DNA from: Neorhizobium tomejilense | Lineage (GTDB): Bacteria > Pseudomonadota > Alphaproteobacteria > Rhizobiales > Rhizobiaceae | Length of the DNA: 64,000 bases | Assembly (NCBI GenBank): GCA_002968845.1 | Contig: PVBG01000030.1 | Span: 1 to 64,000 of the forward strand | Direction of reading: 5' to 3' | In this document: positions 57,127-64,000 of the stretch, one piece after another | Numbering within the stretch: the stretch's first letter is position 1 | Layout: each line of letters begins with the position of its first letter | Translations under genes and position numbers: made by a program | The notes under the pieces: generated by a model | Database searches by the model: none | The model's input: the letters and a program-made list of their open reading frames with translations, nothing else | What the model was told of the DNA's origin: nothing

Positions 57127-57690
57127 ATGGACCTTGCCACCGAAGCCGTCGCCTTCACCGATCCCGCGGATTGGGCCTCCTGGCTTTCCGCTCACCATGC
57201 CACCTCGTCCGGCGTCTGGCTGAAGATCGGCAAGAAGAATCCGAAGCGGACCCTGATCACCATCGACGAGGCGCTGGACGAGGCGCTCTGCCATGGCTGG
57301 ATCGACAGCCAGCGCAAAGGCTTCGACGCGACCTCCTATCTGCAGCGGTATTCGCCGCGTCGCGCCAAAAGCCCGTGGTCGAAGCTCAATGTCGATCGGG
57401 TGGCAGCGCTGACGCAGGCCGGGCGGATGCAGCCGGCGGGGCTGGCGGAGGTCGAGGCGGCCAAAGCCGACGGACGCTGGGCGGCCGCTTATGCGCCGCA
57501 GCGCGAGGCCGGCCTGCCGGACGACCTGCTGGCGGCGCTCGCTGAAAATGCCACCGCCGCCGCCGCCTTCGAAAAGCTCGACAAGACCGGCCAGTATGCG
57601 GTGGTGCTTCCGCTCCTCAAGGCTACGACCCCGGAAATCCGCGGCGCGCGGCTCGAAAAGGCGGTCGCGAAACTAGAAAAACCCAAATAG
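57127..57690 (+). CDS. YdeI/OmpD-associated family protein
   Basis: A 187-residue cytosolic protein of the YdeI family (FTDPADWASWLSAHHATSSG, then CHGWIDSQRKGFDATSYLQR and the conserved SPRRAKSPWSKLNVDRVAAL). Some members are annotated as bacteriocin-protection proteins, but their biochemical role is unclear. GGGAGCCGCCC precedes the ATG at 57127. It looks intact and is not linked to neighbours. Confidence 0.88.
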   Translation: MDLATEAVAFTDPADWASWLSAHHATSSGVWLKIGKKNPKRTLITIDEALDEALCHGWIDSQRKGFDATSYLQRYSPRRAKSPWSKLNVDRVAALTQAGRMQPAGLAEVEAAKADGRWAAAYAPQREAGLPDDLLAALAENATAAAAFEKLDKTGQYAVVLPLLKATTPEIRGARLEKAVAKLEKPK

Positions 57691-58212
57691 GCGGCCCAAG
57701 GCGGCGATTCAAAAAAGAACCTATACCTTGTCCAGGAAATGAGGCCTCCCGGTCCGCTTTGGGGCTGATAGCGGAAAGTTCCGCTACGAGCATACGCGGC
57801 GTTCATCCAGTGCCTCATTGGCTACATCAAGAAGATCGCAGCGGTTCGGCGAAAAGCGTGGAAGTCCACTAACACCGACCGTTCGCATCAGAATTTATCA
57901 CAGTTGTATATCTTAGGGATATCTCTGGCGATAAATCCAAGGTGACTGCGACGCCATAGATTGATCTTATCGAGACAATGAGAAAAGGGAGCAGGGTGTC
58001 CGTATCGGTAATCATGGAGTAGCAAGCGTCGCGCCGTGGTTGTGAGTCGTGGGTAATACGTCACACGCCATCCCGAAATCTCGCGAGTGCAATATTCCCA
58101 TAGATTGCAGATGTGAATCCGCCTACATCTGCAGGCGCAAACCGTCGGCAACGGCTGCGGGGAAGGGTGCCTTGCACAGGCAAAGAAAACGCTCAGGGGA
58201 TTGTTTCGCGGC
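57691..58212. other. About 520 bp upstream of the secretion operon, no gene seen
   Basis: Likely regulatory region of the type I secretion operon. Frames are short and without resemblance; a clear promoter or operator palindrome was not found. The stretch around 57,880-58,000 is AT-richer than the rest. Confidence 0.4.
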
Positions 58213-60360
58213 ATGGATGGCGTCGTTTCGCAGCAGCTCGACTCCGGCCTCCGTGCGCTGTGCGGCATTGCGGCTTTCTACCGGATCGCAGCCGACCCTC
58301 AGCAACTGCAACATGATCTCGCCCTGAAGGGCCGGCCCTCGCAGGCGCTTGATCTGCAGCGTGCCGCCAGGCTGATTGGCCTTAGAGCCCGCCCGGTCGA
58401 GAAGGTCAGCGAACGTCGGCTGCGGACAATTCCGGTGCCGGCAATCGTGCGGGTGAAAGGCGGTGCTTTCCAGGTGCTTGGCGGCCTCAATCCCTCCGGA
58501 AAGTACCGGCTGATTGATCCCGTCACGCGGGTCGATCGGGAAATCGAGCCAGAGGACATCGCATCGGAGATCGGAGGGAGTGTCCTTCTCGTCGGGCGGC
58601 GGCTCGGCGGCGAGGGCTCGGATCCGCGGGAATTCGGGTTCAAGTGGTTTGTGCCATCCATCTGGCGATATCGAAAGCCGCTGGCGCATGTTCTGCTCGC
58701 CTCGCTTTTCGTGCAGATATTCGCACTGGTGACCCCGCTATTTTTCCAGGTCGTCGTCGACAAGGTCCTGACGCACAAAGGCTACTCGACATTGTTCGTG
58801 CTGGTGGCCGGCATCGCCATCATCGGCCTCTTCGATGTCGTGCTTCAATATCTGCGGACTTACGCGCTGGCCCATACGACCAACAGGATCGACGTCGAAC
58901 TCGGTCAGCGGCTGTTCCACCATCTATTGCGGCTGCCGCTTGGCTATTTCGAGACCCGTTCTGCCGGCCAGACGGTGGCACGTGTGCGCGAGCTCGAGAC
59001 CATCCGCGCTTTCCTGACCGGGCAGGGGCTGTTTTCGGCGATCGATCTTCTTTTCACCTTCGTCTTCATCGCGGTGCTCTTCGCCTATTCCTGGAAGCTG
59101 ACGCTGATCGTGGTTGCCGCGATCCCGATCTATATGCTGATCGGCATGGTCGTGCGTCCGCCGCTGCGGGAGTTGGTCAAGGAGAAGTTCAATCGCGGTG
59201 CCGCTAGCCAGCAGTTCCTCGTCGAAGCGATCGTCGGCGTCCACACCGTCAAGGCTTCAGCCGTCGAGCCGATCATGCAGGCGCAATGGGAAGAAAAGCT
59301 TGCGGCCTATGTACGGACGGCTTTCGATACCACGCTGCTCAGTGCCGGCGGCCAGAACGCCATCCAGTACGTGAGCAAGCTTTCGACGGCGGCCCTGCTG
59401 CTTTTCGGGGCCAAGGCGGTCATCGACGGTGAACTTTCGGTCGGCTCGCTCGTCGCCTTCAATATGATCGCCGGTCAGGTGACCCAGCCGGTTTTGAGGT
59501 TGTCGCAGCTCTGGCAGGATTTTCAGCAGGTGCAGATCTCCATCGACCGCCTTGGCGACATCCTGAACACGCCGATCGAACGGCACCCCGGCGCCCGCAT
59601 GGCGCTTCCGCCACCCAAGGGTATGATCCAGTTTCGCAATGTCACATTCCGCTACCGGCCCGGTTTGCCCGAGGTTTTAAAGAACATCTCTCTCGACATT
59701 CATCCCGGCGAGGTCATCGGCATCGTTGGCGCCTCCGGTTCCGGCAAATCGACCCTCACCAAGCTCGTCCAGCGCCTCTATATCCCGGAAGAGGGACAGG
59801 TGCTGCTCGACGGCGCCGACCTCTCGCAGCTCGACCCGGCCTGGCTGCGCAGCCACATCGGTGTCGTGCTGCAGGAGAACCTTCTCTTCAATCGGACGAT
59901 CCACGACAATATCGCCTTCTCAAATCCTGCGATGCACCGCGCCCAGGTGATCGCCGTTGCCAAGCTCGCCGGCGCAGACGAATTCATCACCCGGCTGCCC
60001 CAGGGTTATGACACGATGATCGAGGAGCGGGGCGCCAACCTTTCCGGCGGCCAAAGGCAACGCATCGCGATTGCCCGAGCTCTTGCGACGAACCCGCCGA
60101 TCCTGATCTTCGACGAGGCGACCAGCGCGCTTGACTATGAGAGCGAGCGGGTCGTCCAGACGAACATGCACCAGATCGCTCGGGGCAGGACGGTGATCAT
60201 CATCGCACACCGGCTCGCCGCCATCAGGCCGTGCAGCAGGATCATCGGCATTGCGGATGGGCGGATTGCCGAAATGGGCAGTCATGAGGAACTGCTCAAG
60301 CGTCCGGACGGGCTTTATGCGCGGCTTTGGGCCCTGCAGAACGACAGGGGCGGGGCATGA
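58213..60360 (+). CDS. HlyB-type ABC exporter of a type I secretion system
   Basis: A 715-residue inner-membrane ATPase/permease. Residues 1 to about 135 form a C39-peptidase-like domain in which the catalytic Cys position is Ser (DSGLRAL), as in the non-cleaving CLD of HlyB. About six membrane helices (155-430) follow. The nucleotide-binding domain has Walker A (GASGSGKST), the signature LSGGQRQR and Walker B (ILIFDEATSALD). With the HlyD gene, which overlaps its stop, it exports proteins with C-terminal RTX signals in one step. ATG at 58213 is chosen; a TTG at 58201 after AGGGGA is possible. Confidence 0.94.
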   Translation: MDGVVSQQLDSGLRALCGIAAFYRIAADPQQLQHDLALKGRPSQALDLQRAARLIGLRARPVEKVSERRLRTIPVPAIVRVKGGAFQVLGGLNPSGKYRLIDPVTRVDREIEPEDIASEIGGSVLLVGRRLGGEGSDPREFGFKWFVPSIWRYRKPLAHVLLASLFVQIFALVTPLFFQVVVDKVLTHKGYSTLFVLVAGIAIIGLFDVVLQYLRTYALAHTTNRIDVELGQRLFHHLLRLPLGYFETRSAGQTVARVRELETIRAFLTGQGLFSAIDLLFTFVFIAVLFAYSWKLTLIVVAAIPIYMLIGMVVRPPLRELVKEKFNRGAASQQFLVEAIVGVHTVKASAVEPIMQAQWEEKLAAYVRTAFDTTLLSAGGQNAIQYVSKLSTAALLLFGAKAVIDGELSVGSLVAFNMIAGQVTQPVLRLSQLWQDFQQVQISIDRLGDILNTPIERHPGARMALPPPKGMIQFRNVTFRYRPGLPEVLKNISLDIHPGEVIGIVGASGSGKSTLTKLVQRLYIPEEGQVLLDGADLSQLDPAWLRSHIGVVLQENLLFNRTIHDNIAFSNPAMHRAQVIAVAKLAGADEFITRLPQGYDTMIEERGANLSGGQRQRIAIARALATNPPILIFDEATSALDYESERVVQTNMHQIARGRTVIIIAHRLAAIRPCSRIIGIADGRIAEMGSHEELLKRPDGLYARLWALQNDRGGA

Positions 60361-61814
60361 GGAAAGCGCCCGCCACGACCGCCCGATATGCCGACCTTCC
60401 GATGAGGCCCGCAGAGCGGTCCGATCACGAGTTCCTGGCGCCCGCTCTGGAAGTCCTGGAGACGCCACCCTCGCCGGTGCGCATGGCGCTGATCCTGATC
60501 ATTTGCGCCTTCACCGCAACGGCTTTGGTCTGGTCCTATGTCGGCCGCATCGACATTATCGCTGCCGCCCAGGGCAAACTCCAGCCGACCGGGCGCGTCA
60601 AGGTCGTCCAGCCGCTGCTGACCGGCAAGGTGAAGGAGCTTCCGCCGCCAAACGGTACCCATGTCGAAAAGGGCGATATCCTCCTTGGGCTCGATCCGAC
60701 CGATGCCATTGCCGATGAGACGGATGCGGCAAAGGGCCTGGCGTCCATGCGTGCCGAGGTCCGGCGCCGCAAAGCGATCGTGGATCATGTCCATTCGCGC
60801 GTGCCGAACGCGCCGTTGCCGATGATCGACTGGGACGCGGATGTGCCCGATGAGCTGCGCCGGAGGGAAGACGGCATTCTCCGGGGAGATCTTGAACAAC
60901 ACCAGGCCGCAGTCGCCTCGCTTGCGGCTCAGAAGCACCAGAAGGAAGTGGAACGCGATCGTCTGAATGTGACGCTTGCGGCTCAGAATTCCCTGGTCGA
61001 AACGCTGAACGAGCGCGTGACGATGCGTAGCGCACTCGCGTCAAAGGATGCCGGGACGATGGCAAGCGTCATCGACGCGACGGAAACGCTGAAGGAGCAG
61101 GCGACGCAGCTTGCAATGCAGGAGGGCCGGCTTGCCGACGCCGTGGCAAGCATCGAGGTCTTTGCGCGGGAGAAGGACAGGGTAACGCGGGCGTTTCTAA
61201 GCGACCACCTCGCGCGACTCGGCGATGCGGAGCGTCGGGTCGAGGAGCTTGAGCAGCGCCTGACGAAGGCAAGAAATTCGCGGGAGCAGATGACGCTGCG
61301 CAGCCCGATTGCCGGCACGGTACAGGCATCGTCGATCACCAGTGTCGGGCAAGTGGTGAGCGTCGGTCAGGACGTCATGCGCGTCGTGCCCGAGGGCAGC
61401 GCACTGGAACTCGAGGTTTACGTCTTGAACAAGGATATCGGCTTTATCAAGCTTGGCCAGGAGGCCGTCGTCAAGCTCGAAGCCTTTCCCTTTACCCGCT
61501 ATGGCACCATCCCGGCCCGTGTCACGAAAATTGCGGCGGATGCCATTCCGGAACCCGACGCCGCGCGCCGTGAAGGCGATGCCGCAGCAAGGCTTGCGGG
61601 GAGCGTCTTCGGCGGCGCCGAAAGAATGCAGAACCTGGTGTTTCCGGTGACGTTGAGCCTGGATGCCGACCGGGTTTCGGCGGACGGACGCGAGTTCAAG
61701 CTCAGTTCGGGCATGTCGGCGACCGCGGAGGTTCGCACGGGAGAGCGCCGGATACTCGAGTATGTGTTTTCGCCGCTGGTTGAGGTCGCGGAGGAAGCGA
61801 TGCATGAACGATGA
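60357..61814 (+). CDS. HlyD-family membrane fusion protein of type I secretion
   Basis: A 485-residue periplasmic adaptor anchored by one N-terminal helix (MALILIICAFTATALVWSYV, about residues 43-62). A lipoyl half (LLTGKVKELPPPNGTHVEKG), a long coiled hairpin (about 130-320) and the second lipoyl half with beta-barrel (SPIAGTVQASSITSVGQVVS) follow in the expected order. It links the ABC exporter to a TolC-type outer-membrane channel, which is not encoded in the window. The start overlaps the exporter stop as ATGA. Confidence 0.94.
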   Translation: MRKAPATTARYADLPMRPAERSDHEFLAPALEVLETPPSPVRMALILIICAFTATALVWSYVGRIDIIAAAQGKLQPTGRVKVVQPLLTGKVKELPPPNGTHVEKGDILLGLDPTDAIADETDAAKGLASMRAEVRRRKAIVDHVHSRVPNAPLPMIDWDADVPDELRRREDGILRGDLEQHQAAVASLAAQKHQKEVERDRLNVTLAAQNSLVETLNERVTMRSALASKDAGTMASVIDATETLKEQATQLAMQEGRLADAVASIEVFAREKDRVTRAFLSDHLARLGDAERRVEELEQRLTKARNSREQMTLRSPIAGTVQASSITSVGQVVSVGQDVMRVVPEGSALELEVYVLNKDIGFIKLGQEAVVKLEAFPFTRYGTIPARVTKIAADAIPEPDAARREGDAAARLAGSVFGGAERMQNLVFPVTLSLDADRVSADGREFKLSSGMSATAEVRTGERRILEYVFSPLVEVAEEAMHER

Positions 61815-61929
61815 ACCGCTTGCGGCTATACCGGCAACTCGCGCTACCGGCCCCGAGCACCATTCTCCTCAGCTCGCGATCGAACAGGGAAAAGCGGTGG
61901 ACGCAACGGCCTGTCGTGGAATGTACTGA
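61804..61929 (+). CDS. Possible 41-residue peptide overlapping the HlyD end
   Basis: An open frame starting at the ATG 61804, eleven bases before the HlyD stop, encodes a soluble peptide (MNDEPLAAIPATRATGPEHH and so on). GAGGAAG precedes it at a suitable distance. I know no related protein. It may be real, coupled to hlyD, or chance. Confidence 0.3.
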   Translation: MNDEPLAAIPATRATGPEHHSPQLAIEQGKAVDATACRGMY

Positions 61930-61963
61930 GACCTAAGTGCCGCCCTTTGGAAAAGGACATGTA

Positions 61964-62512
61964 ATGGACCTTTCGCTCCCTTGGCCGTTTGGACCCGCAT
62001 CAATCGCGATGCTCTGTGCCGCGGCATTTTTCTATACTTTATCTCTGTTCAGATCGATGCCGACGGGAGTGGTGCTGCTATCTGCAACTATAATTTGCTC
62101 ATTTTGCGTATCAATAGCGCTCCTTGTGGTTGGATCCGAGCCTAATATTCGTGAATTCTCGGTTGCCTCTCTTTCGGCTTTTCTTCTTTTGGTGTTAATG
62201 GTAAATATGTCAGGAATCTACTCGAAATTAAGGTCAGCACCAGTTGAAGAATTGACTTCAACAATAGTAGCTAGACTACTTCTACTTTTTATTCCACTGT
62301 TGTTTGTTTGTTTCGCGATTTACAAGTACAGGCAAAGGGATTGCGTTGATAAAAACTGCAGAGTCGCAAGCTATGTACTTGGTGATAAGAACTATGATAT
62401 TATATATTACTTTTGGGCCTTCGGGCTTTCGTCAGTGTTAATTTGGATATGTTCGATGCAGATTCTGGAGCTTATTGCACGAATCCGTAACCTCACTCGA
62501 ATCGGGAACTAG
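61964..62512 (+). CDS. AT-rich four-helix membrane protein of unknown function
   Basis: A 182-residue protein between the secretion adaptor and the RTX protease. Hydrophobic helices lie at about 12-28 (IAMLCAAAFFYTLSLF), 35-56 (GVVLLSATIICSFCVSIALL), 70-85 (LSAFLLLVLMVNMSGIY), 103-121 (LLLLFIPLLFVCFAIY) and 152-172 (FWAFGLSSVLIWICSMQILE). A polar loop with three Cys (RQRDCVDKNCRVASYV) sits between the last two. The coding sequence is visibly AT-richer than both neighbours, with many A/T-ending codons at 62,060-62,420, which suggests a different origin. AAAGGAC precedes the ATG. I do not recognise it. Confidence 0.72.
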   Translation: MDLSLPWPFGPASIAMLCAAAFFYTLSLFRSMPTGVVLLSATIICSFCVSIALLVVGSEPNIREFSVASLSAFLLLVLMVNMSGIYSKLRSAPVEELTSTIVARLLLLFIPLLFVCFAIYKYRQRDCVDKNCRVASYVLGDKNYDIIYYFWAFGLSSVLIWICSMQILELIARIRNLTRIGN

Positions 62513-62615
62513 GATATGTAGTCCACTGGTTCCCCAATAAATGCTTCGGCCGCTCACCTGGAGCACAGGGAAGCTGCATAACCCATGATCGAGTAGAATA
62601 GCAGGCAGGGATTTT

Positions 62616-64000
62616 ATGACGGGCATTATCACTTCCACAAAGAATGTGCCTTTGACCGGAGATCAGAAAATCGACGGGCTTATCAGCGGCTACGCGTGGG
62701 ACGGTACGATAACCTATGCGTTTCCCACCAGCTCGACCTCGTACTCGTATAGTGGAGAGAGAGATTTCGGTTTCTCCTCGATTTCTTCGCAGCAGCAGGC
62801 TGCTGCCTTGATCCTCATGGAACAATCCTATGGAAACACGGCGAATGACGGTTTCTCCATAGAAGGATTTACCAACGCCGATTTTGTGGTCGGAGACGTA
62901 AACACTGCAACGGTGCGATTTGCTCAGTCATCCGACCCTGATCTTTCGACGGCATGGGCCTATTTTCCCAGCACCGGCAGCGCCGGCGGCGATATCTGGT
63001 TCGGGACGGAATATGCTGGCACTAACGATGATTATCGGTTTCCGGAGTTCGGCAACTATGCGGGACATACGTTGGCGCATGAACTGGGTCACGCTCTGGG
63101 CCTGAAACATGCTCATGAACCGGACAGCAATGGCAATCCGAAGATCGTGCCGAGCAGATACGATTCTCTCGAATATACGATCATGACCTACCGCACATAT
63201 ATCGGAGACGTTCCGAACGGCTACGAATACGAGCAGAATAGTGCGCCACAGAGCTTCATGATGCTCGACATCGCCGCTCTGCAGGAAATGTATGGCGCGG
63301 ACTATACGACCAACGGTGACGATACCACCTATAAGTGGAATCCGAATGAGGGCGTTACCTATGTCAATGGCGTCGCGGCCATCACGCCCAATGCTAACAG
63401 GATATTCGCAACGATCTGGGACGGCGGCGGCGTCGATACCTATGACCTGAGCGCCTATACCACCCGGCTTAGAATCGACCTGAGAGCCGGGGGCTACTCT
63501 TTCTTTTCCCAAGCCCAGTTGGCCGACCTGGGCGGTAGCCTGAACAATGGTTATGCCCGCGGTAACATTTTCAACGCGCTGCTTTATCACAACAACCTTG
63601 CGTCGCTGGTCGAGAATGTTCAGGCAGGCTCCGGCCACGACACGATTGTCGGTAACGAAGTAAGCAATACCCTTTGGGGTAACGGCGGAAATGATTCGCT
63701 TGGCGGCGGTGCAGGCGACGACACGTTGATTGGAGGCGCTGGTTCCGACTCGATGTCGGGCGGGGTGGGCGACGATCTCTATGTGGTCGATATCGCGACC
63801 GACATTGTGATCGAGAACCTGAATGGAGGAACCGACACCGTCCAGACAGCGATTGCAAGTTATGCGCTCAGTGCCAATGTCGAGAATCTCACCTACACCG
63901 GCATCGGCAACTTCTCGGGCACCGGCAATGTGCTTGCCAACACGATCACCGGTGGGGCGGGCAATGACACGCTGAGCGGCGGGGCCGGCGCCGACACGCT
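62616..64000 (+). CDS. RTX-type M10 (serralysin-like) zinc metalloprotease (runs off window end)
   Basis: At least 461 residues with the frame open to the window edge. There is no signal peptide, as expected for type I secretion. The metzincin zinc site HELGHALGLKH is at residues 155-165, and the Met-turn is in YTIMTYRTY. From about residue 358 come RTX calcium-binding nonapeptides (GGAGDDTLIGGAGSD and later GGAGNDTLSGGAGAD). It is the presumed cargo of the HlyB/HlyD pair. The C-terminal secretion signal is outside the window. AGGCAGGGA lies upstream of the ATG. Confidence 0.93.
   Translation, partial: MTGIITSTKNVPLTGDQKIDGLISGYAWDGTITYAFPTSSTSYSYSGERDFGFSSISSQQQAAALILMEQSYGNTANDGFSIEGFTNADFVVGDVNTATVRFAQSSDPDLSTAWAYFPSTGSAGGDIWFGTEYAGTNDDYRFPEFGNYAGHTLAHELGHALGLKHAHEPDSNGNPKIVPSRYDSLEYTIMTYRTYIGDVPNGYEYEQNSAPQSFMMLDIAALQEMYGADYTTNGDDTTYKWNPNEGVTYVNGVAAITPNANRIFATIWDGGGVDTYDLSAYTTRLRIDLRAGGYSFFSQAQLADLGGSLNNGYARGNIFNALLYHNNLASLVENVQAGSGHDTIVGNEVSNTLWGNGGNDSLGGGAGDDTLIGGAGSDSMSGGVGDDLYVVDIATDIVIENLNGGTDTVQTAIASYALSANVENLTYTGIGNFSGTGNVLANTITGGAGNDTLSGGAGADT

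Noticed and set aside
1..64000. CRISPR array, tRNA or rRNA genes
   Set aside because: No regularly spaced repeat series, cloverleaf-like CCA-ending segment or rRNA-like conserved stretch was seen by eye.

Overview
The window looks like a Rhizobiaceae (Rhizobium/Agrobacterium/Sinorhizobium-type) genome. The evidence is GC-rich coding, a complete repABC partition/replication cassette, a PodJ polar-organelle protein with Sel1 repeats and a peptidoglycan-binding end, a FAD-dehydrogenase/thiolase/FadB operon of the rhizobial type, and Rhizobiales-only small families. No rRNA, tRNA or CRISPR array was seen.

About 0-20.7 kb is accessory DNA. It holds the end of an aldehyde dehydrogenase, a flotillin, two related IS6-family relics that share one internal stop codon, a vapBC pair and a chemoreceptor whose downstream partner gene is cut by one IS. 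An Lrp regulator faces a PLP enzyme/metallo-beta-lactamase pair that probably handles cysteine-derived sulfur. Next come about 2 kb of degenerate DNA with a wrecked IS5 transposase and an orphan Imm53-type immunity gene. An apparently intact repABC replicon follows, with promoter, operator, antisense RNA and three parS-like palindromes, then an EamA transporter and hipBA.

At about 20.7 kb the accessory part abuts a truncated, frameshifted glycosyltransferase gene. Beyond it, from 21.6 to 50.6 kb, the content is chromosomal in character: a solute-binding protein, S24 repressor, LuxR response regulator, DUF952-pyrD, MATE pump, CAP lipoprotein, TPR-methyltransferase, YitT, AhpD/Rrf2, DNA-repair helicase plus PdeM, UspA, HxlR/reductase pair, TauE/SafE operon, podJ and a fatty-acid beta-oxidation operon. 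A repABC cassette 8 kb from pyrD and 27 kb from podJ suggests an integrated plasmid, a chromid that captured core genes, or an assembly join.

About 50.6-58.2 kb is a second accessory patch: brnTA, a membrane-anchored nuclease-like protein, an ardC pseudogene, a SEC-C protein, a parDE-like pair, a broken phosphotransferase gene and small membrane proteins. From 58.2 kb to the end is a type I secretion locus: an HlyB-type ABC exporter with a degenerate C39 domain, an HlyD adaptor, an unusual AT-rich four-helix membrane protein, and an RTX/M10 zinc metalloprotease that runs off the window. The membrane protein sits exactly between exporter and cargo and is the best candidate for an undescribed component.
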